Part shown: in pieces, positions 52,474 to 61,991 of the stretch
How the letters are laid out: every line of letters begins with the position of its first letter
How positions within the stretch are numbered: position 1 is the first letter of the stretch
From: Leeuwenhoekiella sp. MAR_2009_132
GTDB lineage: Bacteria; Bacteroidota; Bacteroidia; Flavobacteriales; Flavobacteriaceae
Assembly (NCBI RefSeq): GCF_000687915.1
Contig: NZ_JHZY01000004.1
Span: forward strand, 1,560,001-1,624,000
Length of the DNA: 64,000 nt
Reading direction: 5' to 3'
Notes under the pieces: generated by a model
Told to the model about the DNA's origin: nothing
The model's input: the letters and a program-made list of their open reading frames with translations, nothing else
Databases searched by the model: none
Made by a program: the position numbers and the translations under genes

Positions 52474-55002
52474 ATGTATGTAGTAAAAAGGGATGGCCGC
52501 AAAGAGCCGGTAATGTTTGACAAGATCACTGCACGTATTAAAAAACTGTGTTATGGTCTAAACCCGCTGGTTGATCCGGTTAAAATTTCGCTTCGTGTTA
52601 TTGAAGGTTTATATGATGGTGTAACCACCAGTGAGCTTGATAATTTAGCTGCAGAAGTTGCGGCTACAATGACGACATCTCACCCAGATTATGCCAAGTT
52701 AGCTGCTCGTGTTTCTGTATCTAACCTGCATAAAAACACCAAGAAAACCTTTAGTGAGGTGGTGACAGATTTGTATGAGTACGTGAACCCACGTACCGGT
52801 AAAAAAGCGCCGCTTATTGCAGATGATGTATATGCAGTAATTAGCAAGCATAAAGAAGAACTTGATTCTTCAATAATTTACAGCAGAGACTTTGGTTACG
52901 ATTATTTTGGCTTTAAAACATTAGAACGTTCTTATTTATTAAAGATAAATGGTAAGATAGCAGAGCGCCCGCAGCATATGCTTATGCGCGTTGCTGTAGG
53001 TATTCACTTAGACGACCTTGCTTCGGTAAAGGAAACGTATGAGTTGATGTCTAAAAAGTTCTTTACGCACGCTACACCTACCTTATTCAATTCGGGTACA
53101 CCTAAACCTCAAATGTCTTCTTGTTTCTTACTTACAATGCAAGATGACAGTATAGATGGTATTTACGATACCTTAAAGCAAACGGCGAAAATTTCGCAGA
53201 GTGCAGGAGGTATAGGCTTGTCTATTCATAATGTTAGAGCTACAGGGTCTTATATAGGGGGTACTAACGGTACTTCAAATGGTATTGTCCCTATGTTGCG
53301 CGTTTATAACGACACCGCGAGGTATGTAGATCAGGGCGGTGGAAAGCGTAAAGGTTCGTTTGCAATGTATATTGAGCCATGGCACGCAGATATTTTTGAC
53401 TTCTTAGATTTAAAGAAGAACCACGGTAAAGAAGAGATGCGTGCACGTGATTTATTTTATGCAATGTGGATTCCAGATTTATTTATGGAGCGTGTTCAGA
53501 ATAATGATACCTGGACGCTGATGTGTCCTAACGAGTGTCCTAACTTATTCAATGTTCACAGTGAAGAGTTTGAGCAGTTATACTTAAAATATGAATCTGA
53601 AGGTAAAGGGCGCAAGACCATAAAAGCACGCGAACTTTGGGAGAAAATTTTAGAATCTCAGATTGAGACAGGAACCCCTTATATGTTGTATAAGGATGCT
53701 GCTAACCGTAAGTCAAACCAGCAAAATTTAGGTACCATACGTTCTTCTAACTTATGTACTGAAATTATGGAATATACAAGCCCTGATGAAGTTGCGGTTT
53801 GTAACCTTGCTTCTATAGGTTTGCCTATGTTTATTAAAGACGGGCAGTTTGACCATAAAGAATTATATAGAATTACAAAACGAGTAACCCGTAATTTAAA
53901 TAGAGTTATAGACCGTAATTACTACCCGGTTAAAGAAGCAGAAAACAGTAACCTGCGTCACCGCCCTATTGGTTTAGGTGTTCAGGGTCTTGCAGATACA
54001 TTTATAAAATTACGTTTACCATTTACCTCTGATGAAGCGAAGAAACTGAATCAGGAAATTTTTGAAACCCTTTATTTTGCAGCAGTAACCGCATCAAAAG
54101 AAATGGCACAAGAGGAAGGAGCATACTCTACATTTGAAGGTTCGCCTATTTCTAAAGGAGAATTTCAGCACAACTTATGGGGAATTAAAGATGAAGAATT
54201 AAGCGGTCGCTGGGATTGGGGTAAACTGCGTGCAGAAGTTATGGAGCACGGTGTGCGTAACTCGTTATTGGTTGCACCTATGCCTACTGCTTCTACCTCA
54301 CAGATTTTAGGAAATAATGAAGCATTTGAGCCGTATACTTCTAATATTTACACAAGACGTGTACTCTCTGGTGAGTTTATTGTTGTAAACAAACACCTCC
54401 TTGAAGACCTGGTTGAATTAGGCTTATGGGATGAAGAATTAAAGCAAGCGATTATGCGTGCAAATGGTTCTATACAGCACATAGATGGTATTCCGGAAGA
54501 TTTAAAAGAGCTTTATAAAACCGTTTGGGAATTAAGTATGAAAGACATTATTGATATGTCTCGTCATCGTGGATATTTTATTGACCAGTCTCAATCACTC
54601 AACCTGTTTATGGAGAACGCAAACTTCTCTAAGCTTACTTCAATGCACTTCTATGCCTGGAAAAGTGGTCTTAAAACAGGAATGTATTATTTAAGAACGA
54701 AGTCTGCAGTAGATGCGATTAAGTTCACACTTAATAAAGAATCAAAGCAAGAGCCCGTTCAAGAAATACATGTAGCTCAGCGCGCTGCTGAAACGCTAAA
54801 AGCTACGGCAGGACCCATTCATAGACCTGACTCTGTTGAAGAGCGTGCTAAGCCTTACGAAGTAAAAGAAGCGGCATCTGTAGAGGTAGCTGTAGAAAAA
54901 GAAATAAACACAGAACCTATGAGTGCTGCAGAAATGAAAGCAATCATAGCGCAGGCAAAAGCAGCCGAAGGTGATGATGATTGCCTAATGTGTGGTTCTT
55001 AA
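52474..55002 (+). CDS. nrdA: Ribonucleotide reductase large subunit NrdA
   Basis: An 842-aa class I alpha subunit. An N-terminal ATP-cone at about 1-90 ([23 protein letters not shown]) provides allosteric activity control. The active site contains [16 protein letters not shown] (Cys) and [23 protein letters not shown] (Asn, Cys, Glu). A C-terminal extension of about 60 residues carries the terminal CxxC in DDCLMCGS. It reduces ribonucleoside diphosphates to deoxyribonucleotides. It ends before a strong terminator at 55031. Confidence 0.97.
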   Translation: MYVVKRDGRKEPVMFDKITARIKKLCYGLNPLVDPVKISLRVIEGLYDGVTTSELDNLAAEVAATMTTSHPDYAKLAARVSVSNLHKNTKKTFSEVVTDLYEYVNPRTGKKAPLIADDVYAVISKHKEELDSSIIYSRDFGYDYFGFKTLERSYLLKINGKIAERPQHMLMRVAVGIHLDDLASVKETYELMSKKFFTHATPTLFNSGTPKPQMSSCFLLTMQDDSIDGIYDTLKQTAKISQSAGGIGLSIHNVRATGSYIGGTNGTSNGIVPMLRVYNDTARYVDQGGGKRKGSFAMYIEPWHADIFDFLDLKKNHGKEEMRARDLFYAMWIPDLFMERVQNNDTWTLMCPNECPNLFNVHSEEFEQLYLKYESEGKGRKTIKARELWEKILESQIETGTPYMLYKDAANRKSNQQNLGTIRSSNLCTEIMEYTSPDEVAVCNLASIGLPMFIKDGQFDHKELYRITKRVTRNLNRVIDRNYYPVKEAENSNLRHRPIGLGVQGLADTFIKLRLPFTSDEAKKLNQEIFETLYFAAVTASKEMAQEEGAYSTFEGSPISKGEFQHNLWGIKDEELSGRWDWGKLRAEVMEHGVRNSLLVAPMPTASTSQILGNNEAFEPYTSNIYTRRVLSGEFIVVNKHLLEDLVELGLWDEELKQAIMRANGSIQHIDGIPEDLKELYKTVWELSMKDIIDMSRHRGYFIDQSQSLNLFMENANFSKLTSMHFYAWKSGLKTGMYYLRTKSAVDAIKFTLNKESKQEPVQEIHVAQRAAETLKATAGPIHRPDSVEERAKPYEVKEAASVEVAVEKEINTEPMSAAEMKAIIAQAKAAEGDDDCLMCGS

Positions 55003-55030
55003 TAACAATTTAAGTAGTTAATTGAAAATC

Positions 55031-55063
55031 GCCCTTTCTATTCGTTTAGAGAGGGCTTTTTTT
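55031..55063 (+). terminator. Terminator of the nrd operon
   Basis: Stem GCCCTTTCTA / TAGAGAGGGC with one G-T pair, loop TTCGTT and a T7 run. Confidence 0.85.
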
Positions 55064-55122
55064 ATGCGGAATAAGTAGTGTTTTGCTAACATTGTAAAAC
55101 TCAAATTAAACTAAAATTTAGC

Positions 55123-55962
55123 ATGGAAAGGGAAAAAAGGGGATGGGCTCGTGTGCTGCTCTTTATACTGCCTTATATATTTATTGCTGGTGGGATACAG
55201 ATACTGGGTGCTTATGTGTGTGGTATTGAATATCCATCAAATGAGCATACGTATATAGAGCAATTTCTACTGAAATTTTTCGAGTTTTTAGGAACCTTAT
55301 TGGCCTTATGGATTTTCATGAAATACGTAGATAAGAGGCCTTTTGTAGCATTAGGCTTCTCTTTTAAAAACCGAAGAAAAGAACTTTTAGCAGGTTTTTT
55401 ATTAGGTACACTTATTATGGCTTTTGCATTTAGTTTTCTTACTGTTTTAGATGAAATTATTTTTAAGAGTATAGATTTTAATAGGAGGGATGCTCTTGTT
55501 TCTATACTTCTATTTGCCGTAGTTGCGGTCGCAGAAGAGGTCGTGTTGAGAGGTTATGTATTGCGCAATTTAATGTTGAGTTTTAATAAATATATAGCAC
55601 TTATTGTTTCTTCTGTGCTATTTGCAGCAATGCACGGGTTAAATCCCAATCTTGATGATATGGCATTTATAAACCTGTTTCTTGCGGGTGTACTTTTAGG
55701 CATTTCGTATGTATATACGAGAAATCTATGGTTTCCTATAGGCTTGCATTTTAGCTGGAATCTCTTTCAGTCCTATTTTGGGTTTAATGTAAGTGGTCAG
55801 GATTTCTACTCCATCGTTAAATTTGATATTCAGGATGCTAATCTTTTAAATGGCGGTGCATTTGGTTTTGAAGGATCAATTCTGGCTGTGTGTATTCAAA
55901 TTTTCGCAATAGTTTTTATATATAAATACTATAAGTGCAGGAAAGCTATCAACGATATTTAG
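55123..55962 (+). CDS. CPBP-family intramembrane metalloprotease
   Basis: A 279-aa polytopic protein. The ABI/CPBP motifs are present: EEVVLRGYVLRNL (EExxxR), HGLNPNLDD and LHFSWNLFQSYFG. Its role is usually intramembrane proteolysis or maturation of a small peptide. It is divergent from nothing and stands alone with its own terminator at 55981. Confidence 0.88.
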   Translation: MEREKRGWARVLLFILPYIFIAGGIQILGAYVCGIEYPSNEHTYIEQFLLKFFEFLGTLLALWIFMKYVDKRPFVALGFSFKNRRKELLAGFLLGTLIMAFAFSFLTVLDEIIFKSIDFNRRDALVSILLFAVVAVAEEVVLRGYVLRNLMLSFNKYIALIVSSVLFAAMHGLNPNLDDMAFINLFLAGVLLGISYVYTRNLWFPIGLHFSWNLFQSYFGFNVSGQDFYSIVKFDIQDANLLNGGAFGFEGSILAVCIQIFAIVFIYKYYKCRKAINDI

Positions 55963-55980
55963 TTGGTTTTGGCACAAAAT

Positions 55981-56017
55981 AAAAAAGCCGAAAACACAAT
56001 GCGTTTTCGGCTTTTTT
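55981..56017 (+). terminator. Bidirectional terminator (CPBP / PiT genes)
   Basis: Stem GCCGAAAAC / GTTTTCGGC with loop ACAATGC, flanked by A6 and T6, between convergent genes. Confidence 0.85.
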
Positions 56018-56031
56018 ATGAAGTAAATAAA

Positions 56032-58278
56032 TTACTTCATGAGCTTCTTGTGTTCTATATAATAGTGCTCTAAGATATTCATGGTAGCTACAATAAGATC
56101 TTGAGTTTCCTGAAGTAAGCTAAAATAAAGCATCGTATTTTTAGGGCTAGAATCGCTGTTTCTAGTACGTTCTACCTGCTTTTCAATCTTGCTTGAAACG
56201 CTATCTAAAAGATCTTGTTTTTCTTCTAAAATAGGTACAATGGCATCAAAGTTTTTAGCTTTAAAGGTATCTTCAATTTTACTGAAAAGTGTATCAAGTT
56301 TTTCTTCGATTTCCTTTAAATCTTTAAGCTGTGTAAACTTTAAGCCTTTATGATTGTTGTTAAGGTGATTGTAGCTAGAGGTAACTACAAAGTCTATAGA
56401 TTGGGTTACATCTTGTAAATAACCTAAAACGTCTATGTAAAAACGACTGGCCTGTACATGAGATTCATCGAGATTTTTTATAAAATAATAAAGGCTGTTA
56501 CGTAGTTCCTCAACTTCAGCATTTAATTTTGTAATACCTTTTTTACTTTTTCGCAGCTTACCGAGATCTACTTTAGCAAGCCCTTCAATCGCACCTACAT
56601 ACACTTTACTTCCTCTTTTGAATGCTGAAGCTACGTTTGTAGTACTTTCATTAATAATACCCTGTATAGAGCTGCTAACGGCACGCATTAGACGTCCTTC
56701 TTCAGCTTCAGCTTCAGAACGTTTTTTATGATTCATGTAGTTACGCACTAATATTGCGATGGCAATTGCAAAAAGTAAAAAGAGCGCAACACTTCCACCC
56801 TCATAAAGAATAAAGGCCATAATTGCAGCTGCGGTAAATGCACTGATTGCAGTCATAAACCAGCCTCCTATAACATTAAGAACACCGGCCACACGATACA
56901 CTGCGCTATCACTACCCCAGGCACGATCTGCTAATGAGCTACCCATAGCCACCATAAAGGTTACATAAGTAGTAGATAAGGGTAATTTTAATGATGTTGC
57001 AACAGAGATAAGAACACTGGCGATCATCAGGTTTACTGCGGCCCGTACAAGATCAAAAGCAGGCATGTCTATCGCTGCAACACGTATAGATGACTTAGGC
57101 TTAGAAAACCGAACTTCTATGTAATCTTTTATATTTTGAGGTAGAATTGCATTGAATCCTACATTTAATTTCATTGCTCCACGTACTAAAGCACGAGAAA
57201 CCATATTTGATTTAAAACGCTCCTGGCCTTCATCCTGACGCGATAAATCTACAGAAGTTTTTACCACTCTTCGTGCTTTCTTAGAAAACCAGAGTGTAAG
57301 TATCATGACCAGACCGGCAAATAATAAGAGTAACGGTTGAGTAGGTACTTTTTCTGCAAGTGACTCCATTGTAAAAGAGCTTGCAGGTTCGCCACTCGCC
57401 ATCCATATTTCGTATGAATTGTAGGCAGCCATAGGTACGCCTATAAAGTTTACCAGGTCATTACCGGCAAATGCCATTGCCAGAGCAAAAGTACCTACTA
57501 TAATTACCAGTACGTAAACATTAAGTTTAACGAGTTTAATGAGAATGTAACTTAGTATGAAGTAAACGACAAAACTTAATCCTATAAACGGCCATACATT
57601 AGCATTTGCCCAATCTAGAAAAGCTCCCTGAACAAAATCTGCACTTTTTAGACCTTTAATAATGATAAAGTAACTTATAGAGGCTATTGCTATTCCACTA
57701 AATGCGGCAGCATTCCATATAGGACGTTTTTTGAAATCAAATGTAAGTAAGAGTCGTGTAAAAAACTGGACGAGGGCACCTACTGTAAATGCGATGACGA
57801 CCGAGAGGAGAATTCCGGTTATAATTTCTATAGCCTTGTCTGAATTTATGTATTCTCCCAGATGTAAGAGCGTGTCTGAGCTTCCGGCCAGTTTTATAAA
57901 AGTCATACAGAATGCAGCTCCCAGTAATTCAAATACAATAGAAACCGTTGTAGAGGTAGGTAATCCTAAAGTATTAAAAAAGTCAAGAAGAAGAATATCG
58001 GTAAGCATCACGGCCATAAAAATGATCATGATTTCGTCAAAGTAAAACTTTTCGGGTACAAAAATTCCTTTACGGGCAACTTCCATCATTCCGCTTGAAG
58101 ATAGCGCACCAAAAGCGATACCCACACTGGCAACAATGATTATAGTTTTAAAGGAGACTGCTTTAGATCCTATAGCAGAATTTAAAAAGTTGACAGCGTC
58201 ATTACTCACTCCCACAACAAGATCTGCAATAGCTAAAATAGCTAGAGCAATAAGCATAATCAGGTAAATATTATCCAT
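56032..58278 (-). CDS. PiT-family inorganic phosphate transporter with PhoU-like C-terminus
   Basis: A 748-aa protein. I take the ATG at 58278 (MDNIYLIMLIALAILAI). A TTG at 58305 would add nine residues with no clear role. The PiT signatures GVSNDAVNFLNSAIGSKA and AGNDLVNFIGVPMAA are present, with about 10-12 helices. The C-terminal part from about residue 530 is cytoplasmic and helical (SSIQGIINESTTNVASAFKRGSKVYVGAIEGL and the following PhoU-like helices). It takes up phosphate using a cation gradient. It is typical of Bacteroidota and is regulated in cis by its own PhoU-like domain. Confidence 0.93.
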   Translation of the reverse strand: MDNIYLIMLIALAILAIADLVVGVSNDAVNFLNSAIGSKAVSFKTIIIVASVGIAFGALSSSGMMEVARKGIFVPEKFYFDEIMIIFMAVMLTDILLLDFFNTLGLPTSTTVSIVFELLGAAFCMTFIKLAGSSDTLLHLGEYINSDKAIEIITGILLSVVIAFTVGALVQFFTRLLLTFDFKKRPIWNAAAFSGIAIASISYFIIIKGLKSADFVQGAFLDWANANVWPFIGLSFVVYFILSYILIKLVKLNVYVLVIIVGTFALAMAFAGNDLVNFIGVPMAAYNSYEIWMASGEPASSFTMESLAEKVPTQPLLLLFAGLVMILTLWFSKKARRVVKTSVDLSRQDEGQERFKSNMVSRALVRGAMKLNVGFNAILPQNIKDYIEVRFSKPKSSIRVAAIDMPAFDLVRAAVNLMIASVLISVATSLKLPLSTTYVTFMVAMGSSLADRAWGSDSAVYRVAGVLNVIGGWFMTAISAFTAAAIMAFILYEGGSVALFLLFAIAIAILVRNYMNHKKRSEAEAEEGRLMRAVSSSIQGIINESTTNVASAFKRGSKVYVGAIEGLAKVDLGKLRKSKKGITKLNAEVEELRNSLYYFIKNLDESHVQASRFYIDVLGYLQDVTQSIDFVVTSSYNHLNNNHKGLKFTQLKDLKEIEEKLDTLFSKIEDTFKAKNFDAIVPILEEKQDLLDSVSSKIEKQVERTRNSDSSPKNTMLYFSLLQETQDLIVATMNILEHYYIEHKKLMK

Positions 58279-58491
58279 ATTAAGATGAATCAGTTCAGCC
58301 TGCAAATTTGATACTTATTTTTAGGCTGTATGTTACGATAAAGTTATAAGTAGTGCATGTTGAGGTCTATAATTTAGTTAAAAAACACAATTAAACTCCC
58401 GTGTTACCTAAGTTTATGATAAAAAAACCAGTTTAAAATATTGATATACAGTTAATTAAACTTTAAATGTTAATTTAATGTTACCTAAACA

Positions 58492-58522
58492 TTGCTATAT
58501 GTTTAAATTATTCATAGATTTG
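58492..58522 (+). promoter_or_regulatory. Promoter of the MORN-like secreted gene
   Basis: TTG (58492-58494), 20 bp, TAGATTTG (58515-58522). The start codon follows 32 nt later. Confidence 0.7.
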
Positions 58523-58554
58523 TAAAGTAAAGTTTAACCCAAATACTGTTTATT

Positions 58555-58917
58555 ATGAAAAAGTTACTAGTTGTTATTGCCTTAATGGGTGTTGTAAGTT
58601 TTGCATCTGCACAAGAGAAGCAAAAGAATGTTTACGAGAAAGACGGTAATTTGATTAAAGCAACTTTGTTTCATAACAACGGAGAAATTAGTCAGAAGGG
58701 TTATTACACAGAAGATGGTAAGTTAACTGGTGAGTGGGTGAGCTATGATGAAAATGGCTCTAAAACAGCTGTTGCAAATTATGACAACGGAGAGAAAACA
58801 GGTAAATGGTTTTTCTGGAATGAAAACACATTACGTGAAGTTGATTACAGCGGGTCAAAAATTACAGCAGTAAATACATGGAAACTTTCAGGTGATCGTG
58901 TAGTAAGTAACGAATAA
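58555..58917 (+). CDS. Secreted MORN-like repeat protein (YwqK-type)
   Basis: A 120-aa protein with signal peptide ending SFASAQ. The mature part has about three MORN-like repeats: LIKATLFHNNGEISQKGYY, KLTGEWVSYDENGSKTAVANY and KTGKWFFWNENTLREVDY. Such proteins are often annotated as YwqK antitoxin-like, but MORN repeats only show a structural role. It has a consensus promoter and terminator, so it is a well-expressed monocistronic gene. Confidence 0.85.
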   Translation: MKKLLVVIALMGVVSFASAQEKQKNVYEKDGNLIKATLFHNNGEISQKGYYTEDGKLTGEWVSYDENGSKTAVANYDNGEKTGKWFFWNENTLREVDYSGSKITAVNTWKLSGDRVVSNE

Positions 58918-58963
58918 AACTAAATTCTTTAGTTAGAACAAATCGTTCTTTAAAAAAAATTAG

Positions 58964-58993
58964 AAAGCCGTTAATCGCGAGATTAACGGCTTT
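58964..58993. terminator. Bidirectional terminator
   Basis: A 13-bp stem AAAGCCGTTAATC / GATTAACGGCTTT with loop GCGA between convergent genes, flanked by an A8 run on one side and T-rich sequence on the other. Confidence 0.85.
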
Positions 58994-59015
58994 TCTTTTA
59001 CACAGTAGCAATATA

Positions 59016-59309
59016 TTATCGCTTACTTATTTTGTTATGGGTAATTTGTTTCTGTCTGGTACTTTTAAAGGTGCCTTTCTCAAAACTACGTTTAGCCGCA
59101 TGTTTCGTAGCTCTCCCCTGTACCCGCTCGCGCCACATTTTAAAACTAGATGGTTTCATCTGGCGACGCATCAATTCGATTACCTCCTGCTCTTTTAAAC
59201 AAAATTGAAATTCGATTGCATCAAAAGTTGTACGATCTTCCCAGGCCATTTCAATAATTCGGTCTATCTCACGATCGCTAAACTTCTCTGAATAGTTAGT
59301 AGTACTCAT
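59016..59309 (-). CDS. TIGR03643-type small protein
   Basis: A 97-aa protein. It matches the family through DREIDRIIEMAWEDRTTFDAIEFQFCLKEQEVIELMRRQMKPSSFKMWRERVQGR, with a helix-turn-helix-like appearance, and ends in a basic tail (SFEKGTFKSTRQKQITHNKISKR). The function is unknown. The basic tail suggests nucleic-acid contact. Confidence 0.85.
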   Translation of the reverse strand: MSTTNYSEKFSDREIDRIIEMAWEDRTTFDAIEFQFCLKEQEVIELMRRQMKPSSFKMWRERVQGRATKHAAKRSFEKGTFKSTRQKQITHNKISKR

Positions 59310-59533
59310 TAATAATTCTTTTTAACAATTAGTTTTTAAACAAAGATATTCAATAGGTTTTATTTAAATTTTAAAATTGCGTTAACCTTAATTTTTAGGG
59401 GGTTAAGTTTATTTGAAATCAAAAAGTCTCTTAAAGATTTAGCTAAAGTTTAAGTAATTTTTATATTATCAAAACGTTTAGTTCTGAGTATCTCTTTTAA
59501 TTTTACTTTTATATACATTTAAAAAAAAACATT

Positions 59534-60145
59534 ATGAAATATATAAGTTTAACCGCCACCGGTTTATTAGTGACTTTAGCCTTTATAGGTTGTAAAAATG
59601 ATGCAGATAAAGAAGCGCAGGTAAATGAAGCAACAGAAGAAGTGCAAAATGTAAAAGACAGCGCCGTAACAGAAAAAGAGCGTTATGCAGATGCAGGAGT
59701 AGATGATCTGGGGTCTATAGAAAAGCCTGCTATGCCAGACGATTACTCAATTAACTGGGATCAGGTAGATGTAGATCCTAAATTAAAAGCAGACGTCGAT
59801 GGATGGAAAAATCTAAAAACTTTTTCTAACAGCGTTAAGGCACTAGATTTGAAAGAAGTTCCGCAAGCGGAAATTAAAGATTACATCACACAATTAGAAG
59901 AAGAAGCATCTAATCTTGAGACTACAATACCTAAATCATTACTTACTGAAGAAGTACAGGAAGATTTAAAAGATATCAAGGAAGAAGTAGCAGATTTAAA
60001 AGCTGTAATTGCTAAATCAGGTACAGATAAAAATAAAATTGAAAATCAAGTAGAGGAGTTGATGGAAGCTTATGCAGATTTAAATGAGGAGCTTAAAGAA
60101 ACAGTTTCTAAAAACGGTAAAACTATTCTTGACGATAATCAATAA
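59534..60145 (+). CDS. Lipoprotein, tandem family member 1
   Basis: A 203-aa protein with lipobox AFIGCKND. It is a helical, Glu/Lys-rich mature part with the shared pattern DGWKNLKTFSNSVKALD, a middle helical stretch (TIPKSLLTEEVQEDLKDIKEEVADLKAVI) and a C-terminal VEELMEAYADLNEEL. The next two genes have the same plan. It is an envelope protein of unknown function. It is longer than its neighbours because of an acidic N-terminal linker. Confidence 0.72.
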   Translation: MKYISLTATGLLVTLAFIGCKNDADKEAQVNEATEEVQNVKDSAVTEKERYADAGVDDLGSIEKPAMPDDYSINWDQVDVDPKLKADVDGWKNLKTFSNSVKALDLKEVPQAEIKDYITQLEEEASNLETTIPKSLLTEEVQEDLKDIKEEVADLKAVIAKSGTDKNKIENQVEELMEAYADLNEELKETVSKNGKTILDDNQ

Positions 60146-60165
60146 GGTTATTGATTTATCTCAAT

Positions 60166-60201
60166 GAAAAAAACGCCTGCTCTACAGCAGGCGTTTTTTT
60201 T
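60166..60201 (+). terminator. Terminator after lipoprotein 1
   Basis: An 11-bp stem AAACGCCTGCT / AGCAGGCGTTT with loop CTAC and a T8 run, 20 nt past the gene. Confidence 0.85.
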
Positions 60202-60332
60202 AACAGTGTTTTAATAAAAGATACTTGTTTTTAGAATTTTACAGCTAATTATTAGGAATACTTTATTAATATAAAATTCTTAAGAATAGTGCATTATCTT
60301 AATTTTACACCTTGAAATAACATGATTTTTTA

Positions 60333-60776
60333 ATGAAAAACAAATTGTTCATAGTATTACTAATTTTTGCCTCGATAGTATCGTGTAAAAACTCGGGTAC
60401 AGAAAGGTCTCAAAATTTGGTGTTAAAAGCTAATGTTGAACAATTAGAACCCAATGCTAAAGAAGCGGTTAAAAAGTGGGATGGATATTTAGCATTAGAA
60501 AAAACAATAATTCTAATTTCTAATACAAATGCATTGAATGCCGTAGATATGCGCAATAAGCTCGCCGAAAATTGCGACTCAATGATAAAAAATATCCCTG
60601 ACGATTTAGAGCTACCTGAAATTAAGAATCAAGTTGAGAAAGTTAAAAAAGAAGTGAATGAATTTTATGCCGAAGTAAATCGCGATGAGATTCGAGAGCG
60701 TGTAGTAGAAGATCATTTAAAAACAATTTATCAAGCTTTTGATACGCTCAATAAAGAAATCAATCACATTATGTGA
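60333..60776 (+). CDS. Lipoprotein, tandem family member 2
   Basis: A 147-aa protein with lipobox IVSCKN. It shares with its neighbours the W-x-x-[YF]-LALE region (VKKWDGYLALEKTIILISNTNALNAVD), a stretch of the form NIPDDLELPEIKNQVEKVKKEV, and the final helix HLKTIYQAFDTLNKEI. It is preceded by a terminator, so it has its own promoter. The function is unknown. Confidence 0.72.
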   Translation: MKNKLFIVLLIFASIVSCKNSGTERSQNLVLKANVEQLEPNAKEAVKKWDGYLALEKTIILISNTNALNAVDMRNKLAENCDSMIKNIPDDLELPEIKNQVEKVKKEVNEFYAEVNRDEIRERVVEDHLKTIYQAFDTLNKEINHIM

Positions 60777-60795
60777 TCATATTATACCAGTTAAT

Positions 60796-60821
60796 AAGCT
60801 CCTTTTTAAGGGGCTTTTTTT
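60796..60821 (+). terminator. Terminator between lipoprotein 2 and 3
   Basis: Stem AAGCTCCTT / AAGGGGCTT with one G-T pair, loop TTT, and a T7 run ending exactly one base before an ATG at 60822. Confidence 0.75.
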
Positions 60822-60848
60822 ATGGAAAGCTTTGCGTATTTTTGGGCT

Positions 60849-61448
60849 ATGAGATTTACAATTTTAGCCTTTCTTCTACTCACTGTGCTTTTTGCTTCCT
60901 GCAACAAAAAACAAGAAGTTGCAGTAGACCCTCGTTTAGCCACAGACACTTTATCAATCAAGATGCAGCCTCAAATAAAACAGGAGATCTTTTTAACCAC
61001 TACGGCTCAAGAAGAGATAGAATCGTGGAAAGAATTTAAATTTCTTACAGAACATGTTAATGCTCTAGACACGATAACACTGTATTATTTACGTAAACAG
61101 GGAAGTGAGTGGATTAAAAACGCCGCAAATGCGCAGAAGGAGGTAAGTGATAGTATTGTTAACCCGGCAATTCAATCCCGACTTAATGTTCTTTTTTCTA
61201 AAACCAATACACTCGTTCAGGAAGCATCTAAAGTTAAAATAGACACAGCACTTGTAAATAAAGAAGCCACAGAATTCTTTAATGCTTTTCAAAATCTAAA
61301 GCTTCAAATAAATTTAAAGTATCAGGAGTCTATTGAAGAGTTATTAGAAAAATATGAGATCAAAGCAGATTCCTTATCTGTTTCTCGAGATTCAATAAGA
61401 AAAGCAGCAACACTTTCTAAATTAACACCAGCGCAGGGGCTAAAATAA
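60849..61448 (+). CDS. Lipoprotein, tandem family member 3
   Basis: A 199-aa protein with lipobox LFASCNK. The ATG at 60849 is preferred over 60822. The latter sits at the end of the terminator T-run, and TATTTTTG at 60837-60844, a -7 box, lies between the two. The mature part shows EEIESWKEFKFLTEHVNALDTITLYYL, a long central helix and EATEFFNAFQNLKLQINLKY, matching members 1 and 2. Function unknown. The next gene starts 10 bp downstream and is likely co-transcribed. Confidence 0.7.
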   Translation: MRFTILAFLLLTVLFASCNKKQEVAVDPRLATDTLSIKMQPQIKQEIFLTTTAQEEIESWKEFKFLTEHVNALDTITLYYLRKQGSEWIKNAANAQKEVSDSIVNPAIQSRLNVLFSKTNTLVQEASKVKIDTALVNKEATEFFNAFQNLKLQINLKYQESIEELLEKYEIKADSLSVSRDSIRKAATLSKLTPAQGLK

Positions 61449-61458
61449 AACACGAATT

Positions 61459-61959
61459 ATGCGACTAAAGTTTCTTTTTATTTTCACCTTATTAGCAGGG
61501 TCTTTAGTTGCTCAGCAACGAGATACTTCAGAAATGGCTATTAATTCGCAGTTAGAAAACTGGCATAAGGCAGCTGCAGACGCAAACTTTGATGCCTATT
61601 TTGCGCTTATGACTCGCGATGCTGTTTTTATAGGTACCGATGCAGAAGAAAATTGGCAGTTAGATCAATTCAAAACATTTGCTAAACCATATTTTGAGGC
61701 GGGCAAAGCCTGGAGTTTTACAACATTAGAACGCACAATATACCATCCCAAAAAATCAAAAATAGCCTGGTTTGACGAGCTGTTAGATACCCAAATGGGA
61801 ATCTGCAGAGGATCTGGAGTCATGCGTTTTGAAGATAATAATTGGAAAGTGCAACACTATGTACTCTCTATAGCTGTGCCTAATGAAAATGTTTCAGAAG
61901 TTACAGCACTTAAAAAAGAACACGACAGCTTGCTTATTACAAAGCTGCGTGCTAATTAA
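61459..61959 (+). CDS. Secreted NTF2-like (SnoaL-type) protein
   Basis: A 166-aa protein with signal peptide ending SLVAQQ. It has an NTF2-like fold: INSQLENWHKAAADANFDAYFALMTRDAVFIGTDAEENW, then AWFDELLDTQMGICRGSGVMRFEDNNWKVQHYVLSIAVP. It resembles DUF4440/SnoaL-like proteins that bind a small ligand. No catalytic residue can be named. It follows lipoprotein 3 by 10 bp and precedes the metallopeptidase by 32 bp. Confidence 0.85.
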   Translation: MRLKFLFIFTLLAGSLVAQQRDTSEMAINSQLENWHKAAADANFDAYFALMTRDAVFIGTDAEENWQLDQFKTFAKPYFEAGKAWSFTTLERTIYHPKKSKIAWFDELLDTQMGICRGSGVMRFEDNNWKVQHYVLSIAVPNENVSEVTALKKEHDSLLITKLRAN

Positions 61960-61991
61960 TTTATAATAAACCCTAATTTCAAAAATGATTT

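Noticed and set aside
60773..61039. 88-codon frame over the start of lipoprotein 3
   Set aside because: It is in a different frame from a lipoprotein with a clear signal peptide, and begins with the terminator hairpin.
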